In this document: one piece after another, positions 45,137 through 54,880 of the stretch
Layout: each line of letters opens with the position of its first letter
How positions within the stretch are numbered: the stretch's first letter is position 1
NCBI RefSeq assembly: GCF_000143535.2
Contig: NC_037313.1
Location: forward strand, 1,991,501 to 2,055,500
Length of the DNA: 64,000 nucleotides
Direction of reading: 5' to 3'
Source of the DNA: Botrytis cinerea B05.10
Lineage: Eukaryota; Ascomycota; Leotiomycetes; Helotiales; Sclerotiniaceae
Position numbers and translations under genes: made by a program
Notes under the pieces: generated by a model
The model's input: the letters and a program-made list of their open reading frames with translations, nothing else
Told to the model about the DNA's origin: nothing
Database searches by the model: none

Positions 45137-46070
45137 TCAGTCCTGAACACTAACGCCCGCCTCCTTCTCATCTGCGGCCTTTCCCTCCTTGCCAAAAATG
45201 TAATCCTCCAACTCCTTATACGCAACCTCCAAATCATCATTCACGATAATCTTGTCATGAACCCCCTCTGTCTTTGAATATTCCAATTCCAGCTTTGCCT
45301 GTTCCAAACGCTTTTGAATCGATTCTTCCTTTTCCGTTCCTCTTCCTCTCAATCTCTTCTCGAGAACTTGGTAAGGTGAGAGATCTGCAGTGGATGGAGG
45401 AGAAATAAATACGTAGCGAGCTGGGAATGGCGGGGAGAGCGAATGAATTTGTTTTACACCCTGTGATAGCCCACCGTATTAGCAATTTCATTCCCCCCAA
45501 AATAGGAAGCAGAGAGAGAAGAGTGAGAGTAGTAGTCCCCCTCCACTTTCTTCCTCTCCCAAAAAAAGAAAAGAAAAAAGAATCTAAAAACAAACCTCCA
45601 TCTCAATGTCCAAAACCACAATCTTGCCCTCCCCCCTCTTCTGCTCAATCATCTTCCTACTCGTGCCATACCTATTCCCTCCAAACTTCGCATGCTCGAC
45701 AAAATCCCCCGCCGCAATCATCGCCTCGAATTCCTCCATCGACACGTAATAGTAATCCACATCTCTCTGTTCTCCCGGACGCGGCGCGCGCGTTGTGTGT
45801 GAGATGGAAGTGGTGAAGAGCGAGGGGTGGTTGGCCAGGAGCCGCGAGTAGAGCGTGCCTTTTCCGACGCCGGAGGGGCCGCTGATGATTATGGGGTTGG
45901 TGGTTGGGGGGATGGCTGGAGGGGGGAACGTATGTTAGTTTTGGATTTGGTCTTGGTCTTGGGCTTTTGATTATCTATTTCTCTTCCGACGTCGATATTG
46001 ATATTGAGAGATCCTTTTTTTTTTCCTCCTTCGTCAAGAGGGGAAAGCAGAAAGAGAACATACGAGACAT
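45137..46070 (-). CDS. GUK1: guanylate kinase
   Basis: Complement of exons 46064-46070, 45596-45915 and 45137-45460; introns are 148 and 135 nt; 216 residues from the downstream ATG. Exon 1 encodes only ATGTCTC. The protein begins MSPIPPTTNPIIISGPSGVG and carries the P-loop GPSGVGKGT, the GMP-binding region TTRAPRPGEQRDVDYYYVS, and VVLDIEMEGVKQI, all standard for eukaryotic guanylate kinases. It phosphorylates GMP to GDP. An in-frame ATG at 46193 would add 41 residues with no acidic residue and several R/K, resembling a mitochondrial presequence, so two isoforms are possible. The donor of the last intron is GTTTGT, a weaker site. Confidence 0.94.
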
Positions 46071-46193
46071 ATTCACAATTTTGGTAAAGATACCCGTGCT
46101 GAGGCTCCGAGAAGAAGTTCGAGGAAAGCGGACTGCAATTGAGGTTTTGCGTAGTATACTATGTCGCAGGAGTGGCGGTTGGAGAAAACACAT
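46071..46193 (-). CDS. GUK1: optional N-terminal extension of guanylate kinase
   Basis: The frame of exon 1 stays open upstream of the MSP start to an ATG at 46193. The 41-residue extension (LRHSILRKTSIAVRFPRTSS in its middle) has about eight basic residues (arginine, lysine, histidine), many serines and threonines, and no Asp or Glu. This is what a mitochondrial presequence looks like. Whether transcripts start upstream of 46193 is not known. Confidence 0.55.
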
Positions 46194-46811
46194 ATGTGTA
46201 GAAAATGATACTTGAGAAGTGGAAGTAGTGTAAGGACGCTTAAATGATTGGTGCGTGCTGGTCGTGCGATAAAGCTGGGGAAACCCCTTATCGACGTTAG
46301 CGCTTGAGGGTCCTTTGGGGCCGGAGAATTTAGGCCAGGAAAGCCAGCCACATCACACTCTTGATGCGGACCGCTGGATGGAACCTCATGGCCAGACCTA
46401 CTTAATATCCTGGCCTTTCTAATCCATTCGTTTGATCCATCAAGATGATATCAACAATGCAAAGTCAAATTGATGAGGTCACATACTACTCTCTCAAATT
46501 CTCATCGACAGAATCACAAGATATGATTGACCCCAAGAATCAAAAGAAGATCTTATTATTTACTATTGAAATGAACCCTCTTGATATTAAAGAAAAAGGG
46601 CTAATTAAGCAAAGGAGAAATGTAGCAATATTGAGTTTAGAAAAGCCCGGCTCCACAAAAGCAGTCCATTAAACTCTCCTCTAACCTCCCTTCAAAAAAT
46701 TGTCGCTTTTGGCAAATACCATCTCGCCATCATAAACACAACCAGTCATCCAAACTCACCAGATCCCAGTATCACCACCAACTAGCCATCATTCATATCC
46801 CATGAATTCTA
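46194..46811. other. intergenic region, no gene seen
   Basis: About 620 bp between guanylate kinase and the septin gene stop. A 75-codon plus-strand frame (46445-46672) has no support beyond being open. Confidence 0.5.
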
Positions 46812-47958
46812 CTAATAGCCGTTCATGGTCATTCTTTGAGAGTTTCTGCTCAACTCTCTATCAGCTGATGGACTGATTGGTCTGCTACCAGCATGTCCTG
46901 CAGCACTGCTCTCCTTGAGGGCCAACAATTGCTTAGCACGGAATGTTTCGTAATGGATTTGAGATGTGGTTTCGATAAGGTCTTGGAGATGGGTTCGGGT
47001 AAGGAAGTTTCGTAGGTAGACGAATTCGCAGTGATTTTCGTCCTCGACATTGATAACACCCCATCTGTTTTGACGTCCTCGAACTGGTTTGCCTCCAACA
47101 ATGATATCCTTCTCAGATCCAACAACAGCGAATGGGATGATGTCCTAATATTGTTAGCATGCTTGCTTGAGACACCAATGTAGTATAGTTTACCTTGATT
47201 TGTGCGTTCAACGCTTTCTCTTCCTCATCAAACTCATCATTCTCATATGGGAACATCTTCAAGTTGTGGAAAGCAAATTCCTCCTTTATACGCTCCTTGA
47301 ATGCAGCACGTTCCTCCAAAGTCAAAGAATCTGACTTGGCGATAACTGGTACGACATTGACAACATCTGAAAGCTTCTTCAAAACCACGATATCAATTGG
47401 CTTCAAGGCATGGCCAGAAGGTTGAATGAAGAACAAACAACAGTGAATACGAGTGTCTTGAATATATCTTTCTCTTTGGGCTGTAAGTTCCTTTCGGAGG
47501 TATGCAGAGTGTTGATCTTTAATGTACTTGACAATTGGATCCCAACATCTATCATTGTTGACTTGATCTCCATAACCTGGGGTATCGACAATGTTGAGTC
47601 GCAGCTTTACGCCGTTCTCCTCGATGATGTGGGAAACGGTTTGAATTTCGGTGGTAGATCGTACTGGCTCATCTGGGGTGAGTCTTCCCTTGGAATCGAT
47701 CAAATGTGAGGCGAAAATGGTGTTGATGAGGGTGGATTTTCCGAGACCGGTTTGTCCTACGAGACAAATCTATTAGAAAACTCTCTCGAATCACTTGTCA
47801 ACAATGTACCAAGTAAACTCACCGACGCAAATAACGTTGAACTGGAAACCGCGTTTCAAGAGCTTGCGCTCAATTTGTGACGTGATACTATCGAAACCAA
47901 CATGGCTCTTTGGGAATACGGAAGGTTGAGGAGCGTGTCTATCAGTTATTGTTGACAT
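46812..47958 (-). CDS. CDC10: septin of the Cdc10/AspD class
   Basis: Complement of exons 47823-47958, 47194-47756 and 46812-47144; introns are 66 and 49 nt; 343 residues. Starts MSTITDRHAPQPSVFPKSHV with the basic septin polybasic stretch ERKLLKRGFQFNV. The GTPase motifs are G1 GQTGLGKST (about residues 46-54), G3 DTPGYGD and G4 AKSD. The septin unique element ends with CEFVYLRNFLTRTHLQDLIE. The absence of a C-terminal coiled coil and a length near 340 are typical of the Cdc10 class (AspD in Aspergillus). Septins assemble into filaments and rings at septa, branch points and appressoria. The gene is divergent from bL32m, with 369 bp between start codons. Confidence 0.95.
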
Positions 47959-48327
47959 CTTGGAAAGAGTGTATTAAATCTTGGGTCTTTCTAAACGAGG
48001 GTATTATCTTTGGATTGAATGGAAACAAAAATCAAGATGTTTATCTTCGAAAGTAATATGCAATCAAAAGTCGTTGATAAAGAACAAAGTTAGGGAAGGA
48101 GGTCAGTCTCCAGATTATTTTGGCAATATAGCGTGCACTTCAGGGGAAAGTAATTGGGCAACTCTGAGCTAATCTTAAAATGCGCTAGCTTATCTGTGAG
48201 TGGAAACTAGTGAATTAAGCATGCGAGCCGAGAAGTGAAAGATTCAAGATTTTGATGAATTGGTATCGACAGCGAGGTTGAATACCCATACATCCTTTAT
48301 TCATTCCCCTTCGATATTTCAATCAAA
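47959..48327. promoter_or_regulatory. divergent CDC10/bL32m promoter region
   Basis: About 370 bp between start codons. It contains TTAAAATGCGCTAGCTTATC near 48176, reminiscent of the CTTATC/TAGCG elements in the UTP25-eIF3f promoter, but not identical. Confidence 0.4.
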
Positions 48328-48994
48328 ATGGCGGCAGCTCATGCTACTACGTCGTCGATACTTTCGTCATTTCTTCCACGATTGGCACCTGCAACAGCAA
48401 CTTTCGCAACCAGGTCAACAACTTTATACTCGCGACAATTGTCCCATCCATTACTTCCAGTGCTCGCCATCCCATCTGCGATCCATCTTAATATTCCTGG
48501 ATTTCTCGAAGGACTATGGGAGGGAATATTGAAGGCCGTGCCAAAGAAGAAGACTTCACACATGAAGAAGAGACATAGGCAAATGGCAGGCAAAGGATTA
48601 CAGGATGTTACGAACTTGAACAGATGCTCTGCTTGTGGTCACATTAAGAGAGCACATTTACTATGTCCATATTGTGTTGCTGGTAAAGATTCCGTACATG
48701 GTATATCAGAGGATGCCGGTTAACAATGATGTAGAGATCAAGACTTTATTCAAGACCAATGCCCACGAAGCAAACGCCGCTGCCAGAGAAGCCAGAGCAG
48801 ATGAGATAGCTGAGCAGAAAGTAAGAATAGAAGCCGGAAAAGCAAGAGCCGCAGAAGGAAAGACAAAGAAAGAGGCAGAGTTAGAGCAGTTGGAAACTAA
48901 GCGGGCAGAAAAGAAGGCAGCTAAGGATGCTGCGAGAAAGATATATGAGGAGAAGAATCCTAAGCAGATTATTGGCTCGAGAAGGATCGACTAG
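48328..48994 (+). CDS. MRPL32: mitochondrial ribosomal protein bL32m with C-terminal extension
   Basis: Exons 48328-48682 and 48735-48994 (a 52-nt intron with a TTAACA branch) give 204 residues. Residues 1 to about 72 look like a mitochondrial presequence. The mature start VPKKKTSHMKKRHRQMAGK is the L32 signature; the zinc ribbon uses Cys100, Cys103, Cys113 and Cys116 (CSACGHIKRAHLLCPYC). The intron removal continues CPYCVAEIKTLFKTNAHEA and then about 80 residues of a charged, alanine/glutamate/lysine-rich helix (EAELEQLETKRAEKKAAKDA). In yeast, Mrpl32 is cleaved by the m-AAA protease before assembly. The long C-terminal helix is longer than in bacterial L32. Reading through the intron gives a false early stop at 48723. 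Confidence 0.93.
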
Positions 48995-49381
48995 GTGATT
49001 CTTAGGAGTAGAGGGAAAATGGAATGTATGTGAGATGAGGGGACTGATGGGAATTAGAAATGGAGATGATCATGTATGGATGGCATCCGCCATGGCGTTT
49101 GGGACATGGGGAAGAGATCCTGAACTGTGAGGTATATATCCTCAAGACTGGTACAGTTTATAAAACTGTACATCAAAATAAGAAATCCTACTGCACCGTC
49201 AACTTTTCTAATCTTATCTTCATGTTATGTAAAATTTGTTTGCTGAATTTACATGTGAGGTCATGATATTTTCTTCAACCCCGCCAAAGCTTCCAGAGCT
49301 TCAGCTTTATTCACAACATCCACCAAAAACACCTCTTCTTCCAAAAACCACACACCCAAATATTCAAATGAGGCGGTGACA
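48995..49381. other. intergenic region, no gene called
   Basis: About 390 bp between bL32m and the SKI8 start. An antisense open frame (49261-49545) begins inside SKI8 and reads leftward through this stretch; its status is discussed under findings. Confidence 0.4.
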
Positions 49382-50559
49382 ATGGTATGTAAAGTCTTGG
49401 ATACAAAAATACATGCGCTAACATTCAAAAGTCGAAACAATACCTTACAACCCATACGATTGATGATGGTAAATCCTCCAAACTGCCCCTCTACCTCACC
49501 ATCCCCTGCTTGCTCCGATAGCCATACCTCAAGACCAGCCTTCATGCTAACTCAGCCCAGCACATAAAACAGACATCTTTTCTCTCGCCGTAACCCCTAA
49601 CTCTATCCTCTCTGCCTCTGGCACATCCACCCTCAAGATCCACAGCACACTCACCACGCCTCCCTCTCTAACCCAGACTCTCCCCGCCCATAAACTGGGC
49701 TGTCACCACATCTGCACCTCTCGATCTGGCACTATCGCCGCATCTGCCGGCTTTGACGGTACAGTTAGTATATGGAGCTCTTCTCCCCAAGCAGACGGAT
49801 CGGAAGAATGGTCTCATCATGGCCATATTCTCGATGGCAATAAGCCTGGTGAAATCTGGGCACTGGCATTGAGTGCTGATGGAAATTTCCTTGCAGCAAC
49901 AACTATTGATGGGAAGATTGGGGTGTGGGATTTATTACAAGGAGTTGAAGAGATCGCGGGAAAGAAAAGTGTAGGCAAGAAAACAAGAGAGTATGAGACG
50001 AAGGGAAGCTTTGGGCTATGTGTGGATATTAGTGCGGATGGAAGATTTACAGCCAGTGGACATGAAAATGGGGGTGTTTATGTTTTTAATAATGATACGG
50101 GAAGAATGGTACATAGTTTACCTGGTAAGTTTCACATTTCAATTGATCTAGGACGGGACGAGAGCTAGCATACTAACAAATTCAGGACTCATCCAACCAA
50201 TTCGCACCATCTCCTTCTCTCCTCTCTCTACCTATCTCGCTGCCGCCGGCGACTCCACAGCTATCGCTCTCTACTCTGTTACCCATGGCGAACAAGTCGC
50301 TAACATGACAGGCCACACAGCCTGGATTTTCAGCATTGATTGGAGTTTTACAGGCGAATATCTAGTTAGTGGTGCTTGGGATGGTAAAGTGAAGGTATGG
50401 AGTGTCGAGGGAAGAAACTGTGTGGCGACCCATAGTGAGACGGATAAAGCACTTTGGGCTGTCAAATGGTTGCCGAAAGTGCAGGGGAGAAGTGAGGCGT
50501 TTGTTACAGCGGGAGCAAATGGGAGTTTGAGCTTTTATAGAGAGGCTACAGGTGGTTGA
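49382..50559 (+). CDS. SKI8: Ski complex WD40 subunit Ski8
   Basis: Exons 49382-49384 (only ATG), 49432-49468, 49561-50124 and 50186-50559 give 325 residues. Introns are 47, 92 and 61 nt, each with a GCTAAC or TACTAAC branch site. The joined start MSKQYLTTHTIDDAHKTDIF then SLAVTPNSILSASGTST is typical of Ski8. WD-type repeats are visible: GFDGTVSIWSS, TTIDGKIGVWDLLQG, AWDGKVKVWSVEG, and others, forming a beta-propeller. Ski8 bridges Ski2 and Ski3 in the cytoplasmic complex that feeds mRNA to the exosome, and in several fungi the same protein serves meiotic double-strand break formation (Rec14/Rec103). The one-codon first exon is unusual but fits phase and family. Confidence 0.93.
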
Positions 50560-51997
50560 GTTGATATTTAAGGGGAAAAGAGAGGTTAGAGGAGAGAAAG
50601 ATGAGCTTTGCTAAAGCTACTGTACCAAGAGTGTAGAGTCGGATTTCATACTCAACATGAGCGTGGGGATATAGCTCAGACTTGAAGTATTACCAAAAGT
50701 TCTAATGGCTACTCAAATGCAGCACACTTGCATACTAAATAGCCAAATCACAAATAAAAATTCAAGCGAAGATATTGCAAGTTGCATATAATATCCATAT
50801 TAATGTCTACACACATTCTAGGAACATGATGGATCCGCGGCAATTCTTTGATGCCGAAGCACTAGTCACCAATTCTTCTCTCCTTTTTCACTGTCTTTAC
50901 ATCTCCACGCGTACCATAATCACACTTGCAAGCCACTCTCCGCATCTTATTCAGACTTCACCAAAATAATGAAGACCTACATACCTAACCCTTCAATATT
51001 TATATCATATAACAGAATCCTAACAACTGATATTCCATTCATACTAATATAAAAACTTCTCGGTTAAATAGCCGCATAAAAAGCATTGAGGCCAGATCAA
51101 ACTACCAGATATTCGGAGAATAATTCAAAAGTCTTGGAACTAATAATTAGCTAGACTTCCTGATTGTGTTATTAGCTTTTGGTTTTGGTTTTGATGTGAA
51201 CTGTGAGTTGTCAATTGTCATTTGCTAGTGACTGAATGCTGATGCTTCAGGTAATCACTTAGTAGTGATCACTGGGATAATGAGGTCATTTATGTTATTT
51301 ATATGGTTTGCTGTTTAGAGTTTGAAATTTGGAGTTTAGAGGTTGGATAGTGCTTATTGCTTATTCTATATGTGATGTGGGCTGTTTATTTATTGGATCA
51401 TTTTGTTGAGTTAAGTCAAGTCAAGTCAGCATATCTCCTACAAACTCATACCTCCCTTCCTTTTATAAATCAACTCTGAGAAGAAGAATCAAGATCCATC
51501 CAAACAGGAGCATTTTATACATTGATCTAACTGTGCAAACAAGATTGCAGATAGAAACACATATGCAGATGAAGGTAAATGTAGATGCAGATACAAATAC
51601 AAATACAGATAACCAAGATATAAACAGCAGGAATAAGAAAGGAGATTCCTCACTCTAAAATCTCAATGAGAAGGAAGTTCGCTGGATGATTTCATGTTAG
51701 ATAGATAGATATTATGAACGAATCAACGAGTCTGTATTGTCGATGATTAGAGATTGAAGATTGAAGATTGAAGATCAGCATGATCTACAAGGGGAGGGGA
51801 GGAGTATTCACTTCTCTAGAAGTCACGCGTGAATAAATGAATGGGTGAATGGGTGAGTGAGTGATAGATGGACGGTTTCTACACATCCACATCTATATTC
51901 CTCAATCTCCAACCTTCAATCTTCAATCTTGATCCTACAGAGAGCGTCGAGTCAGAAACTCGATTTCGGTTTCTAGATCTCTGGCGATTCGGATAGC

Positions 51998-52076
51998 TAG
52001 CTAGCTAGCTGACTGACTGACTGTGTGTGTGGATTTGGGGGGGGGGGGGGGGGAGAGATGTATATATATATATAAC
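51998..52076 (+). repeat. compound microsatellite with a G17 run
   Basis: AGCT repeats, then CTGA repeats (to 52021), GT repeats, an uninterrupted run of 17 G (52037-52053) and a TA repeat (52060-52073). Confidence 0.85.
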
Positions 52077-52094
52077 TCTGTATACAACAGGCCA

Positions 52095-52322
52095 ACTCAA
52101 CCCAACCCAACCCAACCCAATCTAATCCAAGCAGAAAACACAACACAACAAAACAAAACAACCTACCCCCTCCCCCCCCAAAACCACATCCTAAAACCTC
52201 CACCCACCCCCCACAAGCAAACCCCCAAACCTCCATCCTCCATTCCCGTTCCAACAACCCATCCAAACAAACGCGATCAAAATCCAAACCCCAAACCCCA
52301 AACCCCAGACCCCAGACCCCAG
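52095..52322 (+). repeat. CCCAA-type and CCCCAAA/CCCCAGA tandem repeats
   Basis: ACCCA pentamers at about 52098-52120, and heptameric CCCCAAA/CCCCAGA units at about 52284-52322. Confidence 0.75.
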
Positions 52323-52624
52323 ATGCCATCCCAAGAAAAACGAATCTCGAAGCTGCTATCTTTATCTCGCACTACAAGCAGGTAAGGAGAGTAAGTAAGT
52401 AATCACTCACTCTCAGAGTTTGAAGATAGATGGATACCTATATACATATACAGAAATATTCGCTCTCGAGTACAGAATAGAAGATCTCGAAACTTTGTAC
52501 AAGTGAACAAGTGAAAGATTCAAGAAGAAGTATAAATATCCAAATACCTACGCAGAAGTATTCCTATAGCTAATTTCTGTTAAGAAATATGTTGGAAGAT
52601 TCTGATGTGCGGAAAACTTTATGA

Positions 52625-52652
52625 GACAATGAAATGAAATGAAATGAAATGA
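52625..52652 (+). repeat. GAAAT pentanucleotide microsatellite
   Basis: About five tandem copies of a GAAAT/AATGA unit. Confidence 0.75.
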
Positions 52653-53038
52653 AACGAAGCATTCGTTCTTGTAGAGTATAGAATCTACAAGTTGTATCAA
52701 CTCCCGGAATCTGCTCGATGCTAGAGATACGATATGACGTATGACACGATACTCATCTGACAATATATAAAAACAAAACAGCAGCAAAACACGAAAGAAC
52801 AACTTCGATTTATTGATTTATTTATCCATTCACATCCCCAACTTCGCCGCACTAAACTGTCAAGAAACTATCCTGGTATCTCTGAAATATGCACAAATTC
52901 ATCTTCTTCTCCCTTCTCCATCCTACACTACCCCCCCTCTCCTTCCTCTGAACCCACTTCCTCACATCCCATCTAGCACCTGGCTATATTTCTCTCCACG
53001 ACCTTCCTTCCCCGCGCCAATCAACCCTATTCCTTCCC

Positions 53039-53671
53039 TTAAAACAAAACCGCACCAACAACTCCAACAACTCCCAAAAATCCCGGAACAATCAAAGCTC
53101 CCGCACCACCTGTAGCCGTAGCCACGCTCGCACCAGTACCACTTGCCGTCGCGCTAACGCTCGATCCACTCGCACCAGTTGCAGTAGCGGTTCCGGTAGC
53201 TTTTGCTCCGCTTTCAGTTGCTGTTGCGCTTGCGGAGCCAGAGGCAGAGGCGGAGCCAGAGAGAGATGCTGTTTTTGTACCTGTGGCGGAGGCGGAGGAG
53301 GATGTAATTGCTGTTAGACTTGATTAGTATTGTATTGCATTGCACTTCTTGATTCTTTCTTGATGGTTCCTTTCCCTTCACTGCTATGATTCTCAAGAAA
53401 TCAATAGTAAACACTTACTAATGTTCACCCCCGCACCCTCGAAACAGGTAGCTTGATAAGAGCTCACGGCCTCCTTGTAAGCATCCTTCGAACATTTATC
53501 CGTGATGTTTCCTGTCACGGCATTTTCTAATGTTCCGCAGAGGGCCTTGAGATCGGAGGGGTCGGATTGAACGTTGATGGCTGCGAGGAGACATGCGGGA
53601 GGAGTGGCTGTTACGGAGAGCGCATTGGAGAGGAAGAGGAGAGAGATGGTGAGGAGAGCTGGGGTTTGCAT
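53039..53671 (-). CDS. secreted cysteine-containing GPI-anchored protein
   Basis: Complement of exons 53419-53671 and 53039-53310, removing a 108-nt intron with a CTAAC branch site; 174 residues. A signal peptide (MQTPALLTISLLFLSNALSV) is followed by a short domain with four cysteines (TPPACLLAAINVQSDPSDLK, LCGTLENAV, DKCSKDAYKE, QATCFEGAG), as in small fungal GPI-anchored wall proteins. Exon 2 encodes an S/A/T/G-rich spacer of about 65 residues that should be O-glycosylated, then a hydrophobic GPI-anchoring tail (ALIVPGFLGVVGVVGAVLF). It likely localises to the plasma membrane or cell wall. The exact function of the four-cysteine domain is unknown. Confidence 0.9.
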
Positions 53672-54880
53672 TTTTGCGGTTGGTGGGTGTGGTTGAGTGA
53701 GGATTGGAATGGAGGTTGGTTTTTGGAATCTTTTGCGAATCTTGCTTGTATGGATGTGACGTTTCGCACTGGAATTGCAATGGCGACGGTAGATTTAAAA
53801 TAAGAGAAGTGAATAAGTAAAAGAATGTGGAATCTTCACAATGGAATAGATCGATAAATAAAAGAGAGGACAGCGACAATACGCAACGAGATGGAAAGAA
53901 TCAGTGGTTCCTTGGAAAAGGTGTGTAGTAGGTCTCTCTCTATGTATGTATGTACGTAGGAAGGAAGGTTGGAAATGTTTCAAAAGAGCCATTCGTAAAA
54001 GAAATGAAGGTCGCCAGAGATTCCTCCTGTTCTGATATGAATCTTCTCAATGGGGCATGGTGGGAGCTTGGCCCTGCTTGGCGGGGAAGGATTGGAATTT
54101 GGGGGACCTGCACGCTAATTTTAGAGTTGTGCTTTAGGTGCTTTAGTGCCAGGTACCCGAAGTTGGCCTGCTTTTATAGGCTGTGGTGGTGGAACTAATG
54201 TGAATCTTGGGGACTGACGCATTTTGGATGCAATGGGGTTTGGGGGGGACGATGATGGCTGCTCTGTTTTGAGCAGCTGCTCCAAGTACGTGCGAGTAAC
54301 GTGGTAAGGGAGATGGAAATTGGAGAGTGAACCACCTCGTATGAACGTCAGGTAGAAAAGGATCCAGATTTTAAAATTTGAGTTAACCTTAGAGTTTAAG
54401 TGAGTGGGGAGATGATTTGAGACTGGAGAGGTGCACGTGAAATTTGAAATTTGAAATTTGATAGACCCTTTCCTGTCGATAAAATGGTGGTCAAACAGCT
54501 CAATAAGAATACCTTGTGTGGATGATTTTGATAATGCTGTTGATAAAATATGTGTTCATTCATTTATGGAAGAGCATTATAAAAAGATAACTATTATTAA
54601 GACATATCACGGCAATTCATCCTCCCTTCATCGCACATCTAACAACTCCAATCCAACATACGATCCAGTCATATACATGAAGTTCTCCCATATCCCTATC
54701 CTAAGCGTCAAGCCTCTTATGGGCGACTGCTATTTCCATCATATCGTAAAAAAGAAAGCTCATATTTCTCTCCATCTTGACATTATGCGTTTAGTTAATC
54801 CATACCACGAAGAGAAAGAAGAAGAAGAAGAGGCGATGATTTCATCCCTCATTCATTCATTCATTCATTCGTTCGTTCAT
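53672..54880. other. intergenic region, no gene seen
   Basis: About 1.2 kb upstream of the GPI-anchored gene. A 144-codon plus-strand frame at 54458-54892 has no codon bias, starts in AT-rich leader-like DNA and ends in a CATT repeat (54848-54878). Promoter of the GPI-anchored gene. Confidence 0.5.
54848..54880 (+). repeat. CATT/CGTT tetranucleotide microsatellite
   Basis: Tandem ATTC/GTTC units, located immediately after the predicted stop codon of the cupredoxin-like gene. Confidence 0.75.

Larger units (their letters stand above)
50560..53038. other. 2.5-kb convergent gene-free region with compound microsatellites
   Basis: It lies between two convergent stop codons. There are no introns, domains or coding-like frames. 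The part from about 51990 to 52330 is a string of different microsatellites; near 52630 there is a GAAAT pentamer run. A short A-box-like TAGCTCAG at 50671 has no matching tRNA B box. Confidence 0.6.

Noticed and set aside
46445..46672. 75-codon frame between guanylate kinase and septin genes
   Set aside because: No motif, and composition typical of AT-rich intergenic DNA.
48328..48723. 131-residue unspliced version of bL32m
   Set aside because: The residues after CPYCVA are intron sequence; removing 48683-48734 gives a conserved-looking continuation in frame.
50665..50740. TAGCTCAG box resembling the start of a tRNA gene
   Set aside because: No B box (GGTTCGA-type) follows at a suitable distance and the arms do not pair.
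52023..52385. 120-codon frame rich in proline, threonine and asparagine
   Set aside because: It reads straight through the microsatellite chain, including the G17 run; not a gene.
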